The notes beneath the pieces are model-generated. The model saw only the letters and a program-made list of their open reading frames with translations. It was not told where the DNA came from and searched no databases. Below are positions 8,951 to 13,385 of a DNA stretch of 20,910 nucleotides, piece after piece; position 1 is the stretch's first letter, and the number at the start of each line of letters is the position of its first letter. The DNA is taken from positions 1 to 20,910 of the IMG/VR virus record IMGVR_UViG_3300020735_000072; one strand, 5' to 3'. Origin of the DNA: a virus. A program made the position numbers and the translations under genes.

Positions 8951-9495
8951 TGTCAGTCTTACTATCCCCCATTGGCAATGGATTTCAATTCTTTACTACT
9001 ACAGGTTTACCTTTAGCTGGTGGCTATTTATATAGCTATCAAGCTGGCTCTAGCACACCTTTAACCACTTATACAGACTCTACAGGCAATACTGCTAATA
9101 CGAACCCTATTGTTCTTGGTACAGATGGCAGACCACCATACGAGATTTGGCTTACATCAGGCTATTCTTACAAATTTGTTTTAGCAGATTCAACAAACTC
9201 TGTTATTGCAACTTACGACAATATTTACCCTATTCCTAATGCTACTGCTACTGGCACTACTGTACCTGCTGGCGCAATCATTATGTGGTCAGGCTCTATT
9301 GGCTCTATTCCTAGTGGTTATGTAATCTGTAATGGTTCAAACGGTACACCTGATTTGCGTGATTCATTTATAGTAGGTTCTGGTAATACTTATGGCGTAG
9401 GAAGCACAGGTGGCTTTGTAAATTCTGGAGTAATGACTTCAGGAGGCACAAATACACCGCTTTATTATTCATTGGCATTTATACAAAAGACGTAA
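8950..9495 (+). CDS. Short tail fibre protein with head-binding-like and collar domains
   Basis: A 181-residue protein. The N-terminal half (MSVLLSPIGNGFQFF, then GGYLYSYQAGSSTPLTTYTD, PIVLGTDGRPPYEIWLTSG and YSYKFVLAD) has the pattern of virion-binding N-terminal domains of podovirus fibres. The second half (VPAGAIIMWSGSIGSIPSGYVICNG, then TPDLRDSFIVGSG) is the phage tail collar motif, and YYSLAFIQKT is a usual fibre C-terminus. It is the likely host-recognition protein. It is short for a fibre, with almost no shaft, so either recognition is by the collar-like tip or another adhesin lies outside the window. It begins on the stop of the ejection gene. Confidence 0.8.
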   Translation: MSVLLSPIGNGFQFFTTTGLPLAGGYLYSYQAGSSTPLTTYTDSTGNTANTNPIVLGTDGRPPYEIWLTSGYSYKFVLADSTNSVIATYDNIYPIPNATATGTTVPAGAIIMWSGSIGSIPSGYVICNGSNGTPDLRDSFIVGSGNTYGVGSTGGFVNSGVMTSGGTNTPLYYSLAFIQKT

Positions 9496-9497
9496 TC

Positions 9498-9704
9498 ATG
9501 AGCGAGATTGATCCAGTAAAAATAGGGGTAATGTGGTCTAAGGTAGAAGCTATGGAACGAGAAGTAGCTGAAATGCGCCATGATATTAAAGAATTGCTTG
9601 CTATGGCCAATAAAGGTCGTGGTGGCTTTTGGGTAGGCATGATGGTAGTGTCAGGCATTAGCTCTTTAATTGGCTTTATTGCTCATTATTTCACTCAAAA
9701 ATGA
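9498..9704 (+). CDS. XhlA-like small membrane protein, holin candidate
   Basis: A 68-residue protein with a charged N-terminal coiled coil (KVEAMEREVAEMRHDIKELLAMAN) and one C-terminal membrane segment (GFWVGMMVVSGISSLIGFIAHYF). This layout matches haemolysin XhlA-type proteins that lie in phage lysis cassettes. It is followed by another small membrane protein overlapping by 4 bases, then spanins and endolysin, so a part in membrane permeabilisation is likely. There is no strong ribosome-binding site; the start lies 2 bases after the fibre gene stop and may depend on coupling. It could also be a holin accessory instead of the holin. Confidence 0.65.
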   Translation: MSEIDPVKIGVMWSKVEAMEREVAEMRHDIKELLAMANKGRGGFWVGMMVVSGISSLIGFIAHYFTQK

Positions 9705-9931
9705 ACGAAATCTTTACTCACATTCTTACAGGCAAAGACAATCAAACCCACGATATTGCTCGTTGGGCTTGGGCTTTAGGTTTTGTTGTAGTCGCTTCTG
9801 CTGCTATCTATTTGATATACGCAGGGCATGAGATCAGTCTTACAGAACTTGCTGGCGCTTTAGGCATTGTGTCAGGATCAGGCGCTGCTTCAGTAGCAGC
9901 TAAACAAATGTCAGGATCAGAACCACAATGA
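9701..9931 (+). CDS. Small membrane protein of lysis cassette, holin candidate
   Basis: A 76-residue protein with a clear membrane helix at about residues 22-42 (WAWALGFVVVASAAIYLIYAG) and a weaker, Gly/Ala/Ser-rich second segment at about 51-68 (AGALGIVSGSGAASVAAKQ). The size and the position between the XhlA-like gene and the spanin pair are typical of holins. The N-terminal part contains polar His and Asp residues. It overlaps its neighbours by 4 bases on each side (ATGA). Three candidate holin-type proteins exist in this cassette, and the sequence alone does not tell which one sets lysis time. Confidence 0.6.
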   Translation: MNEIFTHILTGKDNQTHDIARWAWALGFVVVASAAIYLIYAGHEISLTELAGALGIVSGSGAASVAAKQMSGSEPQ

Positions 9932-10326
9932 TAGATTATGTCAAAATTTCACTTCTTGGCGGCTTATGTTGCATTATTTTTGGTAGCGGGTGGTGGATGG
10001 GCTATTCACGATATATTGAATACAAAAAGCAGGTTGAAATTGCCGCCAAAGAACAAGAAGCAAAAGTTGAATCAATCCAAAAACAACACGAATTAGTCAC
10101 AAAAGGAATATCCGATGAATACGATGCGAAGCTTGCTCTTATTAGGCAGTATTATTCTAACGGGGTGCGCCAGCCCAATTCCAGCAGCGTGTCCAGCTTA
10201 TCCAATACCGCCAGCATCGCTAATGCAGCAACCGCCTACAATCAACTTGCTTCCGACTGTGCCGCAACAACGCTTCAACTAATAGAGCTTCAAAAGTGGA
10301 TTAATGAACAAGTAGGCATCAAATGA
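9928..10326 (+). CDS. Rz-like i-spanin
   Basis: A 132-residue protein with an N-terminal membrane anchor (residues about 7-25, LLGGLCCIIFGSGWWMG), followed by a long charged helical periplasmic region (EYKKQVEIAAKEQEAKVESIQKQ) and a C-terminal segment with DCAATTLQLIELQKWINEQ, the usual end of Rz-type inner-membrane spanins. With its o-spanin partner it would join inner and outer membrane in the last step of lysis. The o-spanin gene is nested inside this gene in the +1 frame at 10115-10282, the classic Rz/Rz1 arrangement, which strongly supports the call. It overlaps both flanking genes by 4 bases. Confidence 0.85.
   Translation: MIDYVKISLLGGLCCIIFGSGWWMGYSRYIEYKKQVEIAAKEQEAKVESIQKQHELVTKGISDEYDAKLALIRQYYSNGVRQPNSSSVSSLSNTASIANAATAYNQLASDCAATTLQLIELQKWINEQVGIK
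10115..10282 (+). CDS. Rz1-like o-spanin lipoprotein nested in the i-spanin gene
   Basis: A 55-residue frame lying wholly inside the Rz-like gene, shifted +1. It starts MNTMRSLLLLGSIILTGCAS: positive residue, hydrophobic core, and lipobox LTGC with Cys18 as the lipidated residue, so the mature part has about 38 residues. The mature part is Pro-rich (PIPAACPAYPIPPAS, later QQPPT and LLPTVP), as in Rz1. A good ribosome-binding site (AAAGGAA at 10102-10108) lies 6 bases before ATG 10115; an internal ATG at 10124 is an alternative start. The signal peptide, lipobox, proline content and nesting all agree with an outer-membrane spanin subunit. Confidence 0.9.
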   Translation: MNTMRSLLLLGSIILTGCASPIPAACPAYPIPPASLMQQPPTINLLPTVPQQRFN

Positions 10327-10538
10327 GTCACAAAGCGCATATTACTAAAGTAGCGACTTATTCGCTAATGGCGGTCATATTCGCTATGCTGTTCATGTTT
10401 GTCTATGCTGTTATTGATCCTAATACAGATGACAAGATTGTGTTTGAAATTGTAGGCCCAGCTTTTCAAGCTATTGTAGGTGGGTTTATTGGCCTAATAA
10501 CAGGCATAAAAATAGGTCAAGAATTAGAAGATGAATAG
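10323..10538 (+). CDS. Two-helix membrane protein, holin or antiholin candidate
   Basis: A 71-residue protein with two predicted membrane helices at about 11-31 (ATYSLMAVIFAMLFMFVYAVI) and 43-62 (IVGPAFQAIVGGFIGLITGI), a short acidic loop (DPNTDDK) and a charged tail (GQELEDE). It lies directly before the endolysin gene and overlaps it by 8 bases, a frequent holin position. The N-terminal charge pattern (MSHKAHITK) would allow either N-in or N-out topology. I do not recognise a named family. Because two other small membrane genes lie upstream, it could be the true holin, an antiholin, or unrelated to lysis. Confidence 0.6.
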   Translation: MSHKAHITKVATYSLMAVIFAMLFMFVYAVIDPNTDDKIVFEIVGPAFQAIVGGFIGLITGIKIGQELEDE

Positions 10539-11058
10539 TAATTTTGATAAAAGCCTTGAGTTAGTTCTCAAGTCAGAGGGTGGCTACGTTGATAATGCAG
10601 CAGATCCAGGCGGTGTTACAAACTTAGGCGTAACTCAAAGAGTCTTAGAAGAATGGCTAGGTCATCCTGTTGATGATAAGACTATGCATAATTTGACTCT
10701 TGAACAAGTAGCGCCTTTGTATAAAGCTAAGTATTGGATGGCTTGCTATGCCCCTCAATTAAAAACAGGCGTTGATTATTGCTTGTTTGATGCTGCTGTG
10801 AATATGGGGCCAGGTAGGGCTGTAAAGTTATTACAAGAGTCTATGCAATGCGTACCAGACGGAACTATTGGCCCACGCACTATGCAGCTTTTAGATCAAA
10901 AGAAAGCCGAAGATATTGTAGAAGCGTTTAGTCAGCGTAAAATAAGCTTTTATGAAGGCTTAAAGACTTTTCCTGTATTTGGTAAAGGCTGGCTTAAACG
11001 AGTTGAAGATGTTAAACAAAACGCATTAAAAATGATTGGAGAAGCAAATGGCAACTAA
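10531..11058 (+). CDS. Endolysin, GH108-type N-acetylmuramidase
   Basis: A 175-residue protein with the glycosyl hydrolase 108 signature at the N-terminus: LVLKSEGGYVDNAADPGGVTN, where Glu16 of SEGG is the expected catalytic acid and GGVTNLGVTQ follows. The C-terminal half, from FDAAVNMGPGRAVKLLQE to DGTIGPRTMQLL, is the associated peptidoglycan-binding domain (PG_binding_3 type), ending in a helix with RKISFYEGLKTFPVFGKGWLKRV. No secretion signal is seen, so export depends on a holin. The length is usual for the family. The stop lies inside the start of the next small gene. Confidence 0.9.
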   Translation: MNSNFDKSLELVLKSEGGYVDNAADPGGVTNLGVTQRVLEEWLGHPVDDKTMHNLTLEQVAPLYKAKYWMACYAPQLKTGVDYCLFDAAVNMGPGRAVKLLQESMQCVPDGTIGPRTMQLLDQKKAEDIVEAFSQRKISFYEGLKTFPVFGKGWLKRVEDVKQNALKMIGEANGN

Positions 11059-11251
11059 TTTTAAAATTGAAGGCAAAGAACATAAATCCCCAAAAGGTCA
11101 TTATGTTAAAGAATCGCCACATCGTGTTGAAAAAGAAGTAGAGCGTTTAGAGCGTAAGCTTGATAAACATATTGCTTTGCCTATGGAAAAAGCTCACCAC
11201 GCTGAGTCTAGCCAAAAAGAAGCGCCACTACCGAATATGAGAAAGTATTAA
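11048..11251 (+). CDS. Small charged protein after the endolysin, unknown
   Basis: A 67-residue, strongly charged protein (MATNFKIEGKEHKSPKGHYV, then EKEVERLERKLDKHIALPMEKAHH). ATG 11048 is preferred because GGAG lies about 6 bases upstream; an in-frame TTG at 11036 would put that site inside the gene. It overlaps the endolysin end by 11 bases. The central part is a likely single amphipathic helix with heptad character. No motif is recognised. It is the last gene of the late operon and its stop codon overlaps that of the convergent nuclease gene. Confidence 0.6.
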   Translation: MATNFKIEGKEHKSPKGHYVKESPHRVEKEVERLERKLDKHIALPMEKAHHAESSQKEAPLPNMRKY

Positions 11252-11685
11252 AATAGCTGCGTTAAATCAGCAATTTTGAACATTTGGATGGGGCAATCGT
11301 AAAACATTTCCCCTTTAGTAACATATTTGTTATGGACTTCAATCAATGGGCAATTTGCTATCAAGTCTGCTTTCACCCAGTAAGCACGAAATAAGTCCTG
11401 AGTTACGGCAAAAAATAGAGTCGGCAGACCTTCCTGAAATAGCTTGTCTTTGCGTTGCCCTACGTGGATGGTTTGATGTCGATCAAAGCCTGCTTGACGA
11501 ACTTCTACCTCAAGCAGCCCAACTGGAGAATCTGATCGAAAGCAGATTAGATCAACTCCATACTTATTAGGGTTATCTTTAACATCAAGACCCCATTTCA
11601 TTTTGACCCAGTCGCTGACTACTTTGCGAGCTGGGCCATCAAAAACATCGTGTAAATACTGACTAAAGGGTTTGTAAGCTGACAT
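11248..11685 (-). CDS. PD-(D/E)XK-type nuclease-like protein
   Basis: A 145-residue protein. The segment NKYGVDLICFRSDSPVGLLEVEVRQ (residues about 40-64) has the G-x-D-(x~13)-E-x-E pattern of PD-(D/E)XK nucleases, with Asp45, Glu59 and Glu61 as probable metal ligands; the usual Lys is replaced by Glu or Val, as in some variants. The start MSAYKPFSQYLHDVFDGPARK at 11685 looks like the natural N-terminus from memory of similar phage proteins; ATG 11700 and TTG 11706 lie upstream in frame. None has a strong ribosome-binding site, so coupling to the overlapping upstream gene is likely. It is last in the minus-strand operon. Confidence 0.6.
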   Translation of the reverse strand: MSAYKPFSQYLHDVFDGPARKVVSDWVKMKWGLDVKDNPNKYGVDLICFRSDSPVGLLEVEVRQAGFDRHQTIHVGQRKDKLFQEGLPTLFFAVTQDLFRAYWVKADLIANCPLIEVHNKYVTKGEMFYDCPIQMFKIADLTQLF

Positions 11686-11863
11686 AACGCCAAAAACCAT
11701 AGGCAAATATAGCTACAAACAATAAAGCCCCTAAAAACGCTCCAAAGCCGTCAAAATCACCTTGGATAGGGCGTTGTATAGCTGTAGCGTAATCCGCATC
11801 CCTAAACGCTTCTGAAGCCGTTTTATAGGTCTTTCCTACCATTCCAATAGATCGCAAACTCAT
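11663..11863 (-). CDS. Small single-helix membrane protein, unknown
   Basis: A 66-residue protein with a soluble N-terminal part (MSLRSIGMVGKTYKTASEAFRDADYATAIQR) and one membrane helix near the C-terminus (FGAFLGALLFVAIFAYGFWRYV). It starts in an ATGA overlap with the preceding gene, preceded by AAGAGA, and its end overlaps the start of the nuclease gene by 23 bases. No known family is recognised. The YKTASEAFRDADYATAIQR part resembles short helical motifs of phage accessory proteins, but not enough to name one. Confidence 0.6.
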   Translation of the reverse strand: MSLRSIGMVGKTYKTASEAFRDADYATAIQRPIQGDFDGFGAFLGALLFVAIFAYGFWRYVSLQTL

Positions 11864-12072
11864 TTTTTCTCTTTCTTGCTCATATTAAGCAGATTTACAA
11901 TGCGTTCGTCTAGTTTCTGGCTAATGTTGTCACATACGTCTTTGCAAAGCCATAAAGTGCCACTTTCTACATTTTCTGAAATCTTCTCAGCAACTAGCTC
12001 TAAAACATTGCCTAAACAACTTATTTGATTAGCGATTTTTTCAAGCTCGCCAGCTTCATCCCATAAACTCAT
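11860..12072 (-). CDS. Small helical protein, unknown
   Basis: A 70-residue acidic, mainly helical protein (MSLWDEAGELEKIANQISCLGN, then VAEKISENVESGTLW and LDERIVNLLNMSKKEKK). It has two Cys residues in LWLCKDVCDN. The ribosome-binding region lies within the end of the upstream gene, in a 23-base sequence that recurs at 12233-12255 (see the repeat entry). It is coupled at both ends by ATGA overlaps. No family is recognised. Confidence 0.6.
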   Translation of the reverse strand: MSLWDEAGELEKIANQISCLGNVLELVAEKISENVESGTLWLCKDVCDNISQKLDERIVNLLNMSKKEKK

Positions 12073-12091
12073 TTCTCTTGTGCCTTTCTTA
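12069..12091 (-). repeat. Direct repeat copy A (23 bp), carrying a ribosome-binding site and stop/start overlap
   Basis: This 23-base segment is identical to 12233-12255, 164 bases away. Read on the minus strand it encodes the final codons KAQEK and the TGA of one gene, holds AAGAAAGG and AAGAGA purine tracts, and contains the ATG of the next gene. It is thus a repeated translation-initiation cassette. Confidence 0.85.
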
Positions 12092-12236
12092 TTTCAAATT
12101 CTTTATTCCATACTGTTGTTTTGCCGTCTGACCATCCATACTGAGTAAATAAAACAGGCATAAAATAATCAGGATGATTTACCCATTGACTTTTGCTAAC
12201 AAGGTGTGGCTTTTCAAGTTCTGTCATTTCAGTCAT
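12069..12236 (-). CDS. Small protein (55 aa), unknown
   Basis: A 55-residue frame starting MTEMTELEKPHLVSKSQWVN, then HPDYFMPVLFTQYGWSDGK, and ending EIRKAQEK. It fills the gap between two neighbouring genes exactly, with ATGA overlaps at both ends (12233-12236 and 12069-12072), and a purine-rich AAGAAAGG-AAGAGA region precedes its ATG. This coupling makes it very likely to be translated. ATG at codon 4 is an alternative start. Its last residues (RKAQEK) equal those of the upstream gene because both lie in the duplicated 23-base segment. Function unknown. Confidence 0.65.
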   Translation of the reverse strand: MTEMTELEKPHLVSKSQWVNHPDYFMPVLFTQYGWSDGKTTVWNKEFEIRKAQEK

Positions 12237-12255
12237 TTCTCTTGTGCCTTTCTTA
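12233..12255 (-). repeat. Direct repeat copy B (23 bp)
   Basis: Second copy of the segment at 12069-12091. It covers the end of the 85-residue gene and the start of the 55-residue gene. The sequence outside the 23 bases does not match, so the identity is not explained by a recent duplication of a whole gene. Confidence 0.85.
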
Positions 12256-12490
12256 ATATTGCTTTAATTTCATCGGCAATCGCCATAACTAAATCAGAAT
12301 CCATAGTTTTGCTTGAGTTTTTTTTACTACACCATCCTCTAGCAATAGCACCCAGTATTTCCTCATCTGTTAGTGTCTTTGCTGGATGGGTGTAAAGTGG
12401 AATGTAATCTTGCATTTTTGTCATTAAAAATCCGCCAGTACATAAATGTCCTGTGTGTGCGTTCATCCACGCTACTGGTTCATTGTTCAT
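12233..12490 (-). CDS. Small phage protein with EPVAW...YIPLYTHP...LTDEEI motifs
   Basis: An 85-residue protein. It starts MNNEPVAWMNAHTGHL and continues YIPLYTHPAKTLTDEEILGA, then a helical C-terminus (MAIADEIKAILRKAQEK). The EPVAW ... PLYTHP ... LTDEEI order is widespread in short proteins of phages and prophages of proteobacteria and has no defined function that I know of. ATG 12490 is coupled to the upstream stop by ATGA and has AGAGA upstream. The C-terminal codons lie in the duplicated 23-base segment. Confidence 0.7.
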   Translation of the reverse strand: MNNEPVAWMNAHTGHLCTGGFLMTKMQDYIPLYTHPAKTLTDEEILGAIARGWCSKKNSSKTMDSDLVMAIADEIKAILRKAQEK

Positions 12491-12735
12491 TTTTGATCTC
12501 TAGCATTTGTTGACCAAAGCTGCTCATAAGTTTCTGATGCGCCCATTCTGACCAATTCTTCTTTATAAAAAGAACGTCTTTCATAGATTGCTTTGATTCG
12601 ACCCGTTTCAATACGTTTGCTTGGCCCTACAAACAAACCTGGTATTTCGTAATGGGGGATATACATAATATTGCCCAGCTTATAACACTTGTAATTCTTT
12701 GTTTCAGGAATTGAGTATTCAGTATCCATTACCAT
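12487..12735 (-). CDS. Small protein, unknown
   Basis: An 82-residue protein. I chose ATG 12735 because AAGGA lies about 7 bases upstream; an in-frame start 10 codons upstream (12765) would put this site inside the gene and would overlap the preceding small membrane gene. ATG 12729 is a close alternative. The sequence (MVMDTEYSIPETKNYKCYK, then IMYIPHYEIPGLFVGPSKRI) suggests a small beta-containing fold and a C-terminal helix (ELVRMGASETYEQLW). No family is recognised. It ends with an ATGA overlap. Confidence 0.6.
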   Translation of the reverse strand: MVMDTEYSIPETKNYKCYKLGNIMYIPHYEIPGLFVGPSKRIETGRIKAIYERRSFYKEELVRMGASETYEQLWSTNARDQK

Positions 12736-12748
12736 GATTTTTCCTTTA

Positions 12749-12829
12749 TTAAAATCCGTAAGCAAACATTAAACCAAACAACATACCTAGCAGTATTACG
12801 CCAATACAATCAATTAATTTTTGTTTCAT
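12749..12829 (-). CDS. Membrane micro-protein (26 aa)
   Basis: A 26-residue frame, MKQKLIDCIGVILLGMLFGL then MFAYGF, that is almost wholly one hydrophobic helix after a short basic start. It has a good ribosome-binding site (AAAGGG, about 4-5 bases before the ATG) and lies 13 bases before the next gene in the same direction. A positive N-terminus followed by about 20 apolar residues with Gly at regular spacing is typical of small phage membrane proteins. Function unknown. Confidence 0.55.
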   Translation of the reverse strand: MKQKLIDCIGVILLGMLFGLMFAYGF

Positions 12830-12849
12830 AAATCCCTTTAAATAAAAGT

Positions 12850-12916
12850 GACAGGTCAAAGTCTTTTTAGTCGTTCGTCTGCGAGTAATAGAGCTGAATA
12901 GTGTCAATGACCTGTC
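12850..12916. repeat. 9-bp perfect inverted repeat with 49-nt spacer
   Basis: GACAGGTCA at 12850-12858 and TGACCTGTC at 12908-12916 are perfect reverse complements. They enclose a non-coding spacer between the 45-codon and 26-codon genes. In RNA the arms would close a 67-base stem-loop; I see no strong inner stem. It could be a small RNA, an mRNA-stabilising stem or a protein site. Confidence 0.5.
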
Positions 12917-12925
12917 GTAAAAGTT

Positions 12926-12939
12926 GCCCCCGTGGGGGC
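12926..12939 (-). terminator. GC-rich hairpin after the 45-codon gene, likely terminator
   Basis: On the minus strand GCCCC-CACG-GGGGC forms a five-pair (six with a strained loop) GC stem 7 bases after the stop of the 45-residue gene, followed by AACTTTT. The T run is short, so termination may be partial. Confidence 0.5.
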
Positions 12940-12945
12940 TATTAA

Positions 12946-13083
12946 TTAATCTTCAATTATTCCTGATTTAAACAAATCAATCATTCTTAAAATTTCTTCA
13001 AATGAAAGTTGAGGGCACATTTCCTTAACTTTATTAAAGTTTTCTTCTGAAATTAAATAACCTTCTTTAGTTTGATATTGCAT
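12946..13083 (-). CDS. Small protein (45 aa), unknown, in a hairpin-bracketed cassette
   Basis: A 45-residue acidic, helical frame: MQYQTKEGYLISEENFNKVK, then EMCPQLSFEEILRMIDLFKS and GIIED. It has the strongest ribosome-binding site of the region (AAAAGGAG, 6 bases before ATG 13083). Directly upstream is a hairpin whose 5' arm could alternatively pair with that site, and downstream is a GC-rich terminator-like hairpin. It does not overlap other genes, unlike the rest of the operon, so it behaves like an independent cassette (moron-like). No homologous family is known to me. Confidence 0.6.
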   Translation of the reverse strand: MQYQTKEGYLISEENFNKVKEMCPQLSFEEILRMIDLFKSGIIED

Positions 13084-13085
13084 TT

Positions 13086-13124
13086 GTAGCTCCTTTTAAA
13101 TTTACTCCCCCGTGGAGTAACTAC
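13086..13124 (-). promoter_or_regulatory. Leader with two mutually exclusive hairpins at the ribosome-binding site
   Basis: On the minus strand TTACTCC (13120-13114) and GGAGTAA (13108-13102) make a 7-bp hairpin with a 5-base loop. The same CTCC, together with GTAG at 13124-13121, can instead pair with GGAGCTAC (13093-13086), which contains the ribosome-binding site of the 45-codon gene. The two folds exclude each other: the first leaves the site free, the second hides it. Seen in sequence; regulation is inferred. Confidence 0.4.
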
Positions 13125-13152
13125 AGTTTTTCATAGTTTTCACATAAAAAAG

Positions 13153-13166
13153 TTGATCTAGGTCAA
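13153..13166. promoter_or_regulatory. FNR/ANR-like dyad TTGATCTAGGTCAA
   Basis: The 14-mer differs at one position from the FNR-family consensus TTGAT-N4-ATCAA and is symmetric apart from that base. It lies between the tRNA gene and the 45-codon gene, about 70 bases before its start codon. A TATGAA that could act as -10 lies at 13135-13130 on the minus strand. The centre-to-start distance would be about 36 bases, slightly short of the usual 41.5. It could be chance. Confidence 0.35.
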
Positions 13167-13182
13167 GAAAATGAAAAATAAT

Positions 13183-13258
13183 TGGCTGCCTAGCATGGGA
13201 TCGAACCACGGACATCAAAATTAACAGTTTTGCGCTCTACCGACTGAGCTACTAGGCA
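13183..13258 (-). tRNA. tRNA-Asn (anticodon GTT)
   Basis: On the minus strand a 76-base cloverleaf can be read: acceptor arms TGCCTAG / CTAGGCA, D arm GCTC-AGTCGGTA-GAGC, anticodon arm CAAAA-CTGTTAA-TTTTG with anticodon GTT (bases 13225-13223, positions 34-36), variable ATGTC, T arm CGTGG-TTCGATC-CCATG, discriminator G and an encoded CCA at 13185-13183. All stems pair except one mismatch or wobble in the T arm. GTT reads the Asn codons AAT and AAC, which are frequent in this genome. It lies within the minus-strand operon between the exonuclease and the 45-codon gene. Confidence 0.95.
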
Positions 13259-13260
13259 AT

Positions 13261-13385
13261 AAGGTGGGCTACTTGCAATCATGTATGTGAAGCATGAAAA
13301 CACTCGCTTTCGCCCATAAAAAGGGTGGGGTTGGCATCCTCACGGAAGGAAATTTGGCGGGGGAACCAGTAACCAACCCCATAAA
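13261..13385 (-). other. Structured, GC-richer spacer between exonuclease and tRNA
   Basis: This 125-base spacer has no plausible gene. GGGGTTGG (13327-13334) and CCAACCCC (13373-13380) are perfect inverted repeats; between them, TCCT and AGGA flank a 6-base loop and TGG/CCA flank a C/G-rich loop, giving a possible three-way junction. Nearer the tRNA a GGGC/GCCC pair encloses a second stretch. After the long stem on the minus strand comes ACCCTTTTT, like a terminator. It may be a 3' end, a tRNA-processing leader or a small RNA. Confidence 0.4.

Noticed and set aside
11256-11271. GCTG/CAGC hairpin between converging operons as a bidirectional terminator
   Set aside because: Only four base pairs with an 8-base loop and short T runs; too weak to call as a feature.
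11346-11570. 74-residue plus-strand frame with protein-like appearance
   Set aside because: It is antisense to the nuclease gene, which has a recognisable catalytic motif and operon coupling; no ribosome-binding site or operon link on the plus strand.
12908-12946. 12-codon plus-strand frame starting ATGACCTGT
   Set aside because: It lies over the inverted repeat and hairpin, has no ribosome-binding site and opposes the direction of the operon.
13183-13258. tRNA as an integration (att) site
   Set aside because: The whole tRNA with CCA is present, no integrase gene is in the window, and no partial tRNA duplicate was found nearby.
13327-13380. Second tRNA in the folded spacer
   Set aside because: The acceptor-like stem closes only 54 bases and no T loop (TTCRA) or anticodon arm can be found.
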